Below, piece by piece: positions 54,395-64,000 of a DNA stretch of 64,000 bases (position 1 is its first letter; the number at the start of each line of letters is the position of its first letter). The stretch is from an uncultured Cohaesibacter sp. (GTDB taxonomy: Bacteria; Pseudomonadota; Alphaproteobacteria; Rhizobiales; Cohaesibacteraceae): positions 496,001-560,000 of the forward strand of contig NZ_OY781091.1 in the NCBI RefSeq assembly GCF_963676275.1. Direction: 5' to 3'. The notes under the pieces are model-generated. The model had not been told where the DNA came from. It saw only the letters and a program-made list of their open reading frames with translations, and made no database searches. Both the position numbers and the translations under genes were made by a program.

Positions 54395-55360
54395 ATGTTT
54401 TTCAAACCCCTCAAGACGGCCGTTCTTTTCTCGGCTCTTGCAGCACTTGCGATATTGCCCGTAAAAGCGGCTGATTTTCCAAGCCGTGGCATCGAATTTG
54501 TGGCGGGCTATGGTCCCGGCGGTGGACATGACACCATGCTGCGCTCCATGGCCAAGATTATCCGCGAAACCAAGCTTGTCGATGCATCCATCAATGTCGT
54601 CAACAAGCCCGGTGGAGCGGGGGCTACCTCGCTGGGCTATCTGAACAGCCACAAGGGAGATGGTCATTATCTGATGGCGGCCACGTCATCCTTCATCACC
54701 ACGCCTCTGACGGCTGATGTCGGGCTCAACTACAAGGATTTCACCCCGATTGCCCGTCTGGGCATCGACCCGACCTTGCTGGTCGTTCCCACCTCATCAC
54801 CGCTCAAGAGCCTCGATGATGTCAAGAATGCCAGCCGCGTGCTCAATGTTGCCGGTGGTGGTCGTGGTCAGATCGAGCATATTGCCACGATCATGGTGTC
54901 TGATGCCCTTGGCGTGAAACTCAACTTCATTCCCTTCCAGGGCGATGGCGAAGTGGCCAGTGCGCTGCTGGGTCGGCAGGTTGATTTTGCCATGATCAAT
55001 CCGGGTGCCGTTTCCGAATTCATCAAGAGCGGACGCATGCGGGCAATCGCCATCTCCACCGAGGAACGCACCGAGATGTTCCCTGACGTTCCGACCTTCA
55101 AGGAAAATGGCTATGACGTGGTCGCGTCTGTCTTCCGCGGGGTTGTGGCTGCCAAGGATATTCCTGCCGAGGCAAAGGACTATCTCTCCGACATGGTTGA
55201 GCGTTTGCAGGCCTTGCCTGAATGGAAAAGCCAGTATCTGGAGCCAAACGGCATCATCCCCGGCTATCTTGATGCGGATGCTTTTGCCGCATATCTGGAA
55301 CAGACCAACACCATTTATGAAACCAACCTGTCCAATCTTGGTCTCCTCAAGAAGAACTGA
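54395..55360 (+). CDS. tctC: Tripartite tricarboxylate transporter binding protein
   Basis: The 321-residue periplasmic protein has a signal peptide ending near VKAAD (residue 25). TctC/Bug features are IEFVAGYGPGGGHDTMLRSM, NVVNKPGGAGATSLGYLNS and GDGEVASALLGRQVDFAMIN. The glycine-rich loops hold a carboxylate through water bridges. The ligand is likely a di- or tricarboxylate or hydroxy acid processed by the two upstream enzymes. GAGGAATAG precedes the ATG. The stop overlaps tctB (TGATG). Confidence 0.93.
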   Translation: MFFKPLKTAVLFSALAALAILPVKAADFPSRGIEFVAGYGPGGGHDTMLRSMAKIIRETKLVDASINVVNKPGGAGATSLGYLNSHKGDGHYLMAATSSFITTPLTADVGLNYKDFTPIARLGIDPTLLVVPTSSPLKSLDDVKNASRVLNVAGGGRGQIEHIATIMVSDALGVKLNFIPFQGDGEVASALLGRQVDFAMINPGAVSEFIKSGRMRAIAISTEERTEMFPDVPTFKENGYDVVASVFRGVVAAKDIPAEAKDYLSDMVERLQALPEWKSQYLEPNGIIPGYLDADAFAAYLEQTNTIYETNLSNLGLLKKN

Positions 55361-55818
55361 TGGGTATCATGAAAACCGCAGAAATCGCATTTCTGGCAAT
55401 TCTGGCGGCATTTGCCGCCAGCCTTGCGATCGGCTCGCTAGATCTCAAATATGCAGACGAATTCTCGTTTGGTCCGGGTTTCATCCCGTTGAATGTGGGC
55501 GTGCTGATCCTCATCTGCTGTGCTTTGCAGGTGATCAGAGGCATCTTGAAGCACCGCAAGGCAAACACCAGGGGTAATGCCGCAACCGAACAGCACCCCC
55601 CCAATATTGCCGGTCTGCTGATCACCACCGCCATTCTGGTTCTCGGCATCGCTGCGATGGCCTTCGGCTCCGTGCTTGCCCCCATCTTTGCTATGATCGT
55701 GCTTCTATCCTGGCGCGTTGCAAATCACCCGATCACGAACTCACTGTTCGTCGGAGCAGCAACGACCGCCGCCATCTATGTCATCTTTGCCGTTTGGCTG
55801 AATCTGCCGGTGCTTTGA
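55360..55818 (+). CDS. tctB: Tripartite tricarboxylate transporter small membrane subunit
   Basis: The 152-residue, four-helix protein has the TctB pattern (KYADEFSFGPGFIPLNVGVL, ILVLGIAAMAFGSVLAPIFA). It partners TctA. Translational coupling to tctC through the TGATG overlap fixes the start; an alternative ATG lies three codons later. Confidence 0.9.
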   Translation: MGIMKTAEIAFLAILAAFAASLAIGSLDLKYADEFSFGPGFIPLNVGVLILICCALQVIRGILKHRKANTRGNAATEQHPPNIAGLLITTAILVLGIAAMAFGSVLAPIFAMIVLLSWRVANHPITNSLFVGAATTAAIYVIFAVWLNLPVL

Positions 55819-55849
55819 GCCGCAGTAATCTATTCACGGGACGAAACAC

Positions 55850-57364
55850 ATGCTGGATTCGTTATCAAACCTGATGCTGGCCTTCAATACTGTCGCCACA
55901 CCGGAAAATCTGGTGCTAATTTTCGTGGCAGGACTGATTGGCACGCTTGTTGGGGCATTGCCCGGGCTGGGGCCATCAGCCGGCATCGCTCTGATGATGC
56001 CTCTTACCTTCGGGATGAGCCCGATCTCCGGTCTGTCTCTGCTGACCGGGGTCTATATGGGCACCATGTATGGTGGCCGACTGACCGCCATTCTGATCAA
56101 CACACCGGGGGATGCCCCGGCCATCGTGACGGCCATGGAAGGCTATCCGATGATGCAGCGGGGCCGGGGCGGGCAGGCGCTCGGCATCTCGGCGATAGCC
56201 TCCTTTGTCGGTGGTATATTCGGCCTTCTGATGCTGATCTTCTTTGCGCCGATCATTGCCGAATATGCCATCTTTCTTGGCCCTCCGGAATATTTCATGC
56301 TGATGCTTCTGGGCTTGAGCATGATCATCGTGCTGGCCGGTTCCGATCCGCTCAAGGCCCTGATCGCCACGCTTTTCGGCGTCTTGCTCAGCACCATCGG
56401 CAGCGACTATGTCTCGGGCAATGTGCGCTTTGCAATCATGCCTGAACTGATCGAAGGGGTGGATTTCGTCGCCGTCATCATCGGCCTGTTCGGCATTGGC
56501 GAAGTGCTGGTCAATGTGGAAGAACGCATTCGCCTCAATATGGGCAAACCCAAATTCAAATTCAGCGAATTCATCCCCGACTTGGCTGAACTGCGACATA
56601 TATCCCTGCCCACTTTGCGCGGTTCGATGATTGGTACCGGCATAGGCGTGCTCCCCGGCGCAGGCGCAACGATAGCCACCTTCATTGCCTATATCACGGA
56701 AAAGAAGCTCTCCAGACATCCCGAGAATTTCGGCAAGGGCGCGTCAGAAGGGCTTGCCAGCCCGGAGGCTGCCAACAATGCCGCAGTTCCCGGTTCCCTC
56801 ATCCCCCTGTTGACGCTGGGTATTCCCGGTTCTGGTGGAACCGCCATCATGCTCGGTGCGCTCATCATGTTCGGCCTCAATCCCGGTCCGATGCTGATGA
56901 TCCAGTCTGCAGATATCGTCTGGGGCACCATCGCCGGCCTGACCATTGCCAACCTGTTTCTGCTGGGATCGAATATCCTGCTCATTCCGGTCTTCGTAAA
57001 TGCCTTGCGGCTGATCCAGAACCACCTCAATGCAATTGTGGTTGCTTTCTGTCTGGTGGGGGCCTTCTCCATCAACTATGGCACTTTCGATGTCTGGATT
57101 ACTGCGATTTTCGGTATTCTCGGCTATCTGATGAAACGGGCAAACTATCCCACCGGTCCCTTCATTCTGGCGCTGGTTCTGGCTCCGTTGGCCGAGAATT
57201 ATTTGCGTCAGTCGATCATGCTGGGGCAGGGATCCTGGGGTATATTCGTCGATAAGCCCCTGACCCTGACCTTTACGATACTGGTTCTGGGCGTGGTGCT
57301 GTTTGGTCTCGCCAAGGCACCCATTACCGGATATTTGCGCAAAAGACGCATGCAAGCCGCATAA
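55850..57364 (+). CDS. tctA: Tripartite tricarboxylate transporter large membrane subunit
   Basis: The 504-residue channel subunit has about 12 helices. TctA hallmarks are GTLVGALPGLGPSAGIALMM near the N-terminus, GVYMGTMYGGRLTAILINTP, and in the second half GIGVLPGAGATIATFIAY and SLIPLLTLGIPGSGGTAIML. The last gene of the operon, followed by a strong terminator. Confidence 0.95.
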   Translation: MLDSLSNLMLAFNTVATPENLVLIFVAGLIGTLVGALPGLGPSAGIALMMPLTFGMSPISGLSLLTGVYMGTMYGGRLTAILINTPGDAPAIVTAMEGYPMMQRGRGGQALGISAIASFVGGIFGLLMLIFFAPIIAEYAIFLGPPEYFMLMLLGLSMIIVLAGSDPLKALIATLFGVLLSTIGSDYVSGNVRFAIMPELIEGVDFVAVIIGLFGIGEVLVNVEERIRLNMGKPKFKFSEFIPDLAELRHISLPTLRGSMIGTGIGVLPGAGATIATFIAYITEKKLSRHPENFGKGASEGLASPEAANNAAVPGSLIPLLTLGIPGSGGTAIMLGALIMFGLNPGPMLMIQSADIVWGTIAGLTIANLFLLGSNILLIPVFVNALRLIQNHLNAIVVAFCLVGAFSINYGTFDVWITAIFGILGYLMKRANYPTGPFILALVLAPLAENYLRQSIMLGQGSWGIFVDKPLTLTFTILVLGVVLFGLAKAPITGYLRKRRMQAA

Positions 57365-57389
57365 AATTAACAGTCCCCTGAGAGCCTCC

Positions 57390-57439
57390 AATCCTCCTGA
57401 GGGTCCTCACGTCAAGTGAGGGCCCGGGAGGATTTTTTT
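57390..57439 (+). terminator. Rho-independent terminator of the tct operon
   Basis: A long stem of about 19 bp (AATCCTCC plus CCTCAC arms, loop GTCAA, returning GTGAGG and GGAGGATT) is followed by a run of seven T residues. Confidence 0.93.
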
Positions 57440-57773
57440 GCCTCAATGATCGCCTGGCGCCAAATAACAACCGGCAGAGATGGTGTTGATACTGCCATCG
57501 CATTCAGGGCCGAATTCAGGTTGCTTTTACTGCCCTCTGGGAAAACATGTATAGCTCATACTCATGCATGCGGTAATAAGGATGGAGATCGTCTGCAAAT
57601 ATTATTGGCTATTGTATTTGATTGATATTGGTAGGTCTGTGTAATTTGGAAATTTTAGCTCAATAAACATGATTGTCTTTTGTATTAGTGGGCGATTACT
57701 TGAGATTAATTGTTTGTTATGTACACAAATATATAGCTAAAACTAGTATTGACCAGTTTTGCCGGTGACGCTG
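57440..57773. other. AT-rich intergenic region before the phosphorelay genes
   Basis: About 330 bp with no recognisable gene. Base composition turns AT-rich toward the sensor kinase start. No clear ribosome-binding site precedes the kinase ATG and no confident promoter was picked. Confidence 0.5.
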
Positions 57774-60242
<2,469 letters not shown>

Positions 60243-60251
60243 GAGACCGTC

Positions 60252-60671
60252 ATGACCATGCCTTTGCAACGGATTACCTATGTGGAAGACGATCACGACA
60301 TTCGCGCCATTGCCGAACTGGCTCTTGGCGCGTTGGGTGGCTATGAGCTTGATCTCTGCGAGAATGGACAGCAGGCCATCGAACGGATTCCCCGGTTTCG
60401 CCCTGATATGGTGCTGCTTGATGTCATGATGCCGGTGATGGATGGTGTCGAGACCCTCAAGACGCTCAAGAGCATGCCGGAGGTGGCAGCCATACCGGTC
60501 ATTTTCATGACTGCCAAGGCGCAGCGCCACGAAGTCCAAAGCTACAAGGCAATGGGCGCGCTTGATGTCATTACCAAGCCTTTCGACCCCATCGAGCTGC
60601 CTGCCCGAATTGCGGAAATCTGGATCCGGTTCGTTGCAGAGTGTGGTGATATCCGCAGGGAGGCGTCATGA
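60252..60671 (+). CDS. Single-domain response regulator (CheY-like)
   Basis: The 139-residue protein is a receiver domain only. Acidic pocket EDD is at 12-14, phospho-acceptor D57 (VLLDVMMPVMDG), switch T87 and lysine K109 (ITKPFDP). No output domain is attached, so it acts as a phosphate shuttle or by protein contact. AGGAGACC precedes the ATG 9 bp after the kinase. It overlaps the Hpt gene by ATGA. Confidence 0.93.
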   Translation: MTMPLQRITYVEDDHDIRAIAELALGALGGYELDLCENGQQAIERIPRFRPDMVLLDVMMPVMDGVETLKTLKSMPEVAAIPVIFMTAKAQRHEVQSYKAMGALDVITKPFDPIELPARIAEIWIRFVAECGDIRREAS

Positions 60672-61111
60672 TCGATCAATTAAGAAGCCTTGTTGCCCGA
60701 CATTGCGAAAGCCTGAAAAGAGACATGGCAGGGCTTGAGAAGGATATTGACGCGATCGGGTCCGAACCGGAACTCTCTGCCGCGCAGATCGAATGCGCCA
60801 TCGCCAAGACGCACAAAGTCAAGGGCAGCAGCGGTACGATCGGCTTTCAGGATGTCAGCGAAAGCGCGGCAGCCCTTGAACAGGCCCTGAAGGGATTGCT
60901 GCCGCTCTCTGCTGCGCTGCCCGATGAAGAGAGGCTGGGCCAGATATCGGACACATTCGCCAGACTTGCCGATCTCGTGGCATCTCTGAAGCCCGAGCAA
61001 TCCAGACTTTACGATATGCAATTCCCGGCTGATATACCCGCCAGACCGGAACGCAATGAAGAGGATTTCTGCCAGCGCCAGATAGGGAGTGCATCATCAT
61101 GCCAAATCTGA
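60668..61111 (+). CDS. Histidine phosphotransfer (Hpt) domain protein
   Basis: The 147-residue helical protein has the Hpt motif THKVKGSSGTIGF; H49 is the expected phosphorylated residue. It would move phosphate between the two receiver proteins encoded on either side. The C-terminal 40 residues show no domain. It is coupled to the receiver gene by a 4-bp overlap, and its own end overlaps the next gene by 13 bp. Confidence 0.88.
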   Translation: MIDQLRSLVARHCESLKRDMAGLEKDIDAIGSEPELSAAQIECAIAKTHKVKGSSGTIGFQDVSESAAALEQALKGLLPLSAALPDEERLGQISDTFARLADLVASLKPEQSRLYDMQFPADIPARPERNEEDFCQRQIGSASSCQI

Positions 61112-62352
61112 CTGCCCATGAACCGGATCATAGCAATCATATGATGCAAACACGCAGCAAACCGAAGGTGCTGATCGTTGACGATGACCGCGATTTGCTG
61201 GACTTGATTGGCCTGTTTGTTGAAGTCGAGGGCTATGAAACCGAGCTGGTGACCGACGGCGAGGCCGCGTTGCAAGCAATCCGCAAGGATGCGCCCGATC
61301 TCATGATACTTGATCTTGTGATGCCCGGCATGAGCGGTTTTGACGTGCTCGCAAAGCTTCACTCTCTCTTGCCGCATCTCAATCTGCCCGTTGTCATGGT
61401 AACGGCCAATGAGGAACGGGCAATGCATGTGCAGGCCTTGCAGAATGGCGTGGTCGACTATATTCACAAACCGATTGATTTTGCCGTCCTGAGCGCCCGC
61501 ATTCGCGCAGCGCTGCTGGAGCGTCGCATTCAGGACAAGCTCGCCGAGGCGAATGCAAGGCTGGAAGCCATCCTCGCAACAAGAACAAGGCAGCTGGAGG
61601 TGCAGAATAACTATCTGAGCGCAGTTCTCGATATGGCGCAGGATGGTGTCATCGGTTGCGATGCAGAGGGTTTTCCCGCCATCTGCAATGAAAAGGCCAG
61701 CGAGATGCTCGGTATTGAGGATTCACTCCGAATGTTCATCCCCGCTTTGGCCTGCAACGAAAATGAGCCGGACGATGGCGAAGGGCCGATCCGCGCCAAA
61801 GTGCATCCGCTTAAAATGGCCTATGAGAATGGCACGCTGGAAGAGACTGACTTCATCTTCGGGCAAGATAGGGAGACAGAGAAAGTTGTCAATGCCACCG
61901 GCGGAGCCGTGCATGACAAGGACGGCTCCAGAATTGGCGCGGTCATCTCCCTGCGTGATGTTACCGAGCAGCGCAGGTTGGAGCAAGCTGCCGAAAATGG
62001 CCGTCAGCGTTATGAAAAGCTGCTGGTCAGTGTTCCCATGCCCCTGCATGTAACCGATCGCAATGGTATTGTCCTTGAGGCCAATGATCTCTGGCTCAGG
62101 GCCTTTGGCTACGACCGTCAGCAGGTTCTGGGGGCGAGTCTGGGGGCTTTTCTGACAACGGAATTTCGGCATCTGGCGTCAGAACCTGCGCGGGTTTCCC
62201 TGATCAATATGGGCCATGCGCAGGATGTCAAATGCCGGATCCGGCATGCGGACGGCCATGAAGTCGCGGTGAAGTTGGTCAGTCAGGCCATCTATGACGA
62301 GAAGGGTGACCTGAGCCAGATCCTTGAATATATCACCCAAATGGATGAATGA
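61099..62352 (+). CDS. Response regulator with two PAS domains
   Basis: The 417-residue protein has an N-terminal receiver (DDD at 28-30, phospho-acceptor D72 in LDLVMPGMSG, T102, K124). A coiled-coil linker (about 140-175, rich in Glu, Ala and Arg) and two PAS domains follow (about 175-300 and 305-415; NGIVLEANDLWLRAFGYDRQ in the second). There is no DNA-binding, GGDEF, EAL or kinase domain, so output must be by protein interaction or through an unrecognised partner. A second ATG at 61141 (MMQTRSK) may be used instead, which would remove the overlap with the Hpt gene. Confidence 0.88.
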   Translation: MPNLTAHEPDHSNHMMQTRSKPKVLIVDDDRDLLDLIGLFVEVEGYETELVTDGEAALQAIRKDAPDLMILDLVMPGMSGFDVLAKLHSLLPHLNLPVVMVTANEERAMHVQALQNGVVDYIHKPIDFAVLSARIRAALLERRIQDKLAEANARLEAILATRTRQLEVQNNYLSAVLDMAQDGVIGCDAEGFPAICNEKASEMLGIEDSLRMFIPALACNENEPDDGEGPIRAKVHPLKMAYENGTLEETDFIFGQDRETEKVVNATGGAVHDKDGSRIGAVISLRDVTEQRRLEQAAENGRQRYEKLLVSVPMPLHVTDRNGIVLEANDLWLRAFGYDRQQVLGASLGAFLTTEFRHLASEPARVSLINMGHAQDVKCRIRHADGHEVAVKLVSQAIYDEKGDLSQILEYITQMDE

Positions 62353-62399
62353 AGCCACCGGCCACTCTGGCACATTTGGCCCATCGTTGGGGCAATTGA

Positions 62400-63614
62400 T
62401 CAGGCCTGATTGAAGAGCATATTCTGATCGAGCAGATAGCGGATGAAGAGCGGCAGGCTCGCCCCGCCCATGGCGCGCGCCGGACTGCCCAGCGTTCCCT
62501 CCAGAACAACGGGCAGCTCAATGCCCTTCCAGCTCTGGTGCGCGATGGCATCCCGGATCTTTTCAACCAGCGTCTCTCGCACCGCTGGCGGCATGGTTCC
62601 GTCCAGAATGGCAACCTCGAAATCGATGATCGAAGTTGCTGATGCGATGGCCAGTGCAATGTGAGACGCCGCACTATCCAGCCATTCTTCCAATATGTCG
62701 CCAAGCGCAGTCCAGTCATAGGAAGGCTGTTGCAGCAGGCTTGGATCCATGCCCTTTTCCTTCAGCATTTCCTCCAGAAAGAACAGCGAGGCAAAATCCA
62801 GAAGCTGCTTTTGAGCCCCGTCCGGGCCGGGCATCGGCATCGAGGCAAGGGCACCGGCATTGCGCGTCCGCCCGGCATAAATGGAATTGTTGAGGGCAAC
62901 CCCGCCGCCAACGAATGTGCCAACGAAGATATAGAGGGAATCGCTGAAAGCCATGCCGCGCCCGAAGGCGACCTCTGCGCAACAGGCAGCCGTGCAATCA
63001 TTCTGGGTGAAGGCATTGAGCCCCGTTGCCGCCTCCAACTGCTGGGCAATGTCGAATGTCTTCCAGACATCCATTGTCCCTGTTGCCACTCCCACCTTTT
63101 CTTCCCAGTCCCAAAGGTGAAAGGGCAGGGCAACTCCGATACCGGCAATCTTGTCCTGCTGCTCAGGCCCGATTTTCTGGCTCATCTCGCGAATGCCCTG
63201 ACAGGCAAAGGCCATGACCAGTTCCGGCATCGGGTAGGAATAGGTGATCCGTGAAGCGCTGCGCGTCTGCCCTGCAAAATCGATCAGGATGAGATCGGCG
63301 CTGCGTCGACCAATCTTGAGGCCAAAAGAGAAGACGCCATCCGGATTGAGCCGCATTGGCACGGAGGGCTGGCCCACACGTCCCCTTATCGGCTCGCCGC
63401 GCAACAACAGTCCGTCCTTTTCCAACTCGCCGATGATCACCGAGACCGCCTGCGCCGACAGGCCTGATTTGCGCGTGATGTCGGATTTGGCCAGAGCGCC
63501 ATGCCGCTGGATCAGCGAAAGCACGAGGCGTTCATTATAGGCGCGCACCTTTTTCTGATTGAAGCCGATGGAAGCATCGCCGCCATTTCCGGAGCGCGTA
63601 GCCTTTCTTGCCAT
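62400..63614 (-). CDS. ROK-family transcriptional regulator
   Basis: The 404-residue protein has an N-terminal winged helix (LVLSLIQRHGALAKSDITRK, SGLSAQAVSVIIGELEKDGL) followed by a sugar-kinase-like ROK domain (KIAGIGVALPFHLWDW, then VGTFVGGGVALNNSIYAG). The usual ROK zinc motif CxCGxxGC is not seen, so it is an atypical ROK member; the effector is probably a sugar or sugar derivative. Its target is likely beyond the right edge, since the AT-rich divergent region lies there. Its 3' end converges on the phosphorelay gene with no clear terminator. Confidence 0.88.
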   Translation of the reverse strand: MARKATRSGNGGDASIGFNQKKVRAYNERLVLSLIQRHGALAKSDITRKSGLSAQAVSVIIGELEKDGLLLRGEPIRGRVGQPSVPMRLNPDGVFSFGLKIGRRSADLILIDFAGQTRSASRITYSYPMPELVMAFACQGIREMSQKIGPEQQDKIAGIGVALPFHLWDWEEKVGVATGTMDVWKTFDIAQQLEAATGLNAFTQNDCTAACCAEVAFGRGMAFSDSLYIFVGTFVGGGVALNNSIYAGRTRNAGALASMPMPGPDGAQKQLLDFASLFFLEEMLKEKGMDPSLLQQPSYDWTALGDILEEWLDSAASHIALAIASATSIIDFEVAILDGTMPPAVRETLVEKIRDAIAHQSWKGIELPVVLEGTLGSPARAMGGASLPLFIRYLLDQNMLFNQA

Positions 63615-64000
63615 TCCATCGGTTCCTTCCCGTGTCCTTGATCCTCAGCCCGGACACTATCGCGATGCGACTCGCCAGAGCCATGAAACAGATCAAATAG
63701 TAATTTTGATGGAATTAATCCGTTTGCCCGGCCCTAAATCAACAGATTTATGACATCCTCCAAAGCCAATTCGTCTCGATTTCGTCCGTTTCTCGGCTGG
63801 AGCGGAAAAAATAATAGCAATTTCTGTAATTTAATTAATACATCAAATAGAAGTAATAATTCGGAAACGGGCGTTTATTGGCGCGAAATTTGAGAATCTT
63901 GCAGAAAATAATCCGCAGAATTGCCAATTCAGCGGATTGCTGTTGATGTGAATCAAATATTTTTCTTTAATAATTCACTTAAATGGATTTATTGTCACGC
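63615..64000. other. AT-rich upstream region at the right edge
   Basis: 386 bp with no recognisable gene. It is clearly more AT-rich than the coding DNA and contains TTAATTAA (63831-63838) and a strong inverted repeat (63910-63938). It is probably the control region between the ROK regulator and a gene beyond the window. Confidence 0.55.
63910..63938. promoter_or_regulatory. 29-bp inverted repeat in the ROK upstream region
   Basis: AATCCGCAGAATT (63910-63922) and AATTCAGCGGATT (63926-63938) are complementary except for one A/A pair, around GCC. No T-run follows, so an operator, possibly for the ROK regulator, is more likely than a terminator. Confidence 0.6.

Overview
The window is a 64 kb piece of an alphaproteobacterial chromosome. 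The evidence is circumstantial: three TRAP transporter loci (one cut off by the left edge), a TctABC transporter, Dpp-type ABC importers, FCD-type GntR regulators, and moderately GC-rich coding DNA with AT-rich gaps. A marine or host-associated Hyphomicrobiales (Cohaesibacter-like) or Rhodobacterales heterotroph would fit, but I cannot fix the genus. No rRNA, tRNA, CRISPR array, insertion sequence or phage gene was seen. Most of the window is back-to-back catabolic modules, each with its own importer, enzymes and regulator.

Layout. 1-502: tail of a TRAP large permease. 584-4304 (minus): ferric-ion-type ABC importer. 4583-6700: metallophosphoesterase and an MFS protein. 6898-11990: RND efflux pump with adaptor and a divergent TetR regulator; two near-palindromic operator-like sites lie between them. 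12227-12787: histidine phosphatase. 12904-19712: hexuronate module with mannonate oxidoreductase (uxuB), TRAP transporter, GntR regulator and divergent mannonate dehydratase (uxuA); a five-unit 13-bp tandem repeat lies just upstream of uxuA. 19949-21127: D-threonine-aldolase-like PLP enzyme.

21150-32581: a sigma-54 activator with a PrpR-type sensor domain faces a consensus -24/-12 promoter. That promoter drives a Dpp-type ABC importer. A sialidase-like protein, a DUF1537 acid-sugar kinase and an atypical DHDPS/NAL-family protein follow on the same strand. This is the best candidate for an undescribed pathway, possibly uptake and breakdown of an acidic sugar or nonulosonate conjugate. An 11-bp tandem repeat array follows its last gene. 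32749-34695: lone GNAT/RimK-type ATP-grasp fusion.

35214-48092: shikimate/quinate-type region with a TetR regulator, shikimate dehydrogenase-like enzyme, TRAP transporter and a 3-dehydroshikimate dehydratase of the QuiC1 type. Between these lies a LysR-linked set of four enzymes (HMG-CoA-lyase-like, TIM-barrel isomerase, CoA-acylating aldehyde dehydrogenase, ThDP enzyme). They look like a complete oxo-acid to acyl-CoA to acetyl-CoA route that I cannot match to a known pathway.

48341-51553: MarR-EmrA-EmrB efflux operon, followed by a gluconolactonase gene remnant. 51831-57364: GntR regulator divergent from a 2-hydroxyacid dehydrogenase, an RraA-family aldolase and a TctCBA tricarboxylate-type transporter. 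57774-62352: phosphorelay of a sensor kinase, CheY-like receiver, stand-alone Hpt protein and receiver-PAS-PAS protein. 62400-63614: ROK-family regulator, facing an AT-rich region with a strong inverted repeat near the right edge.
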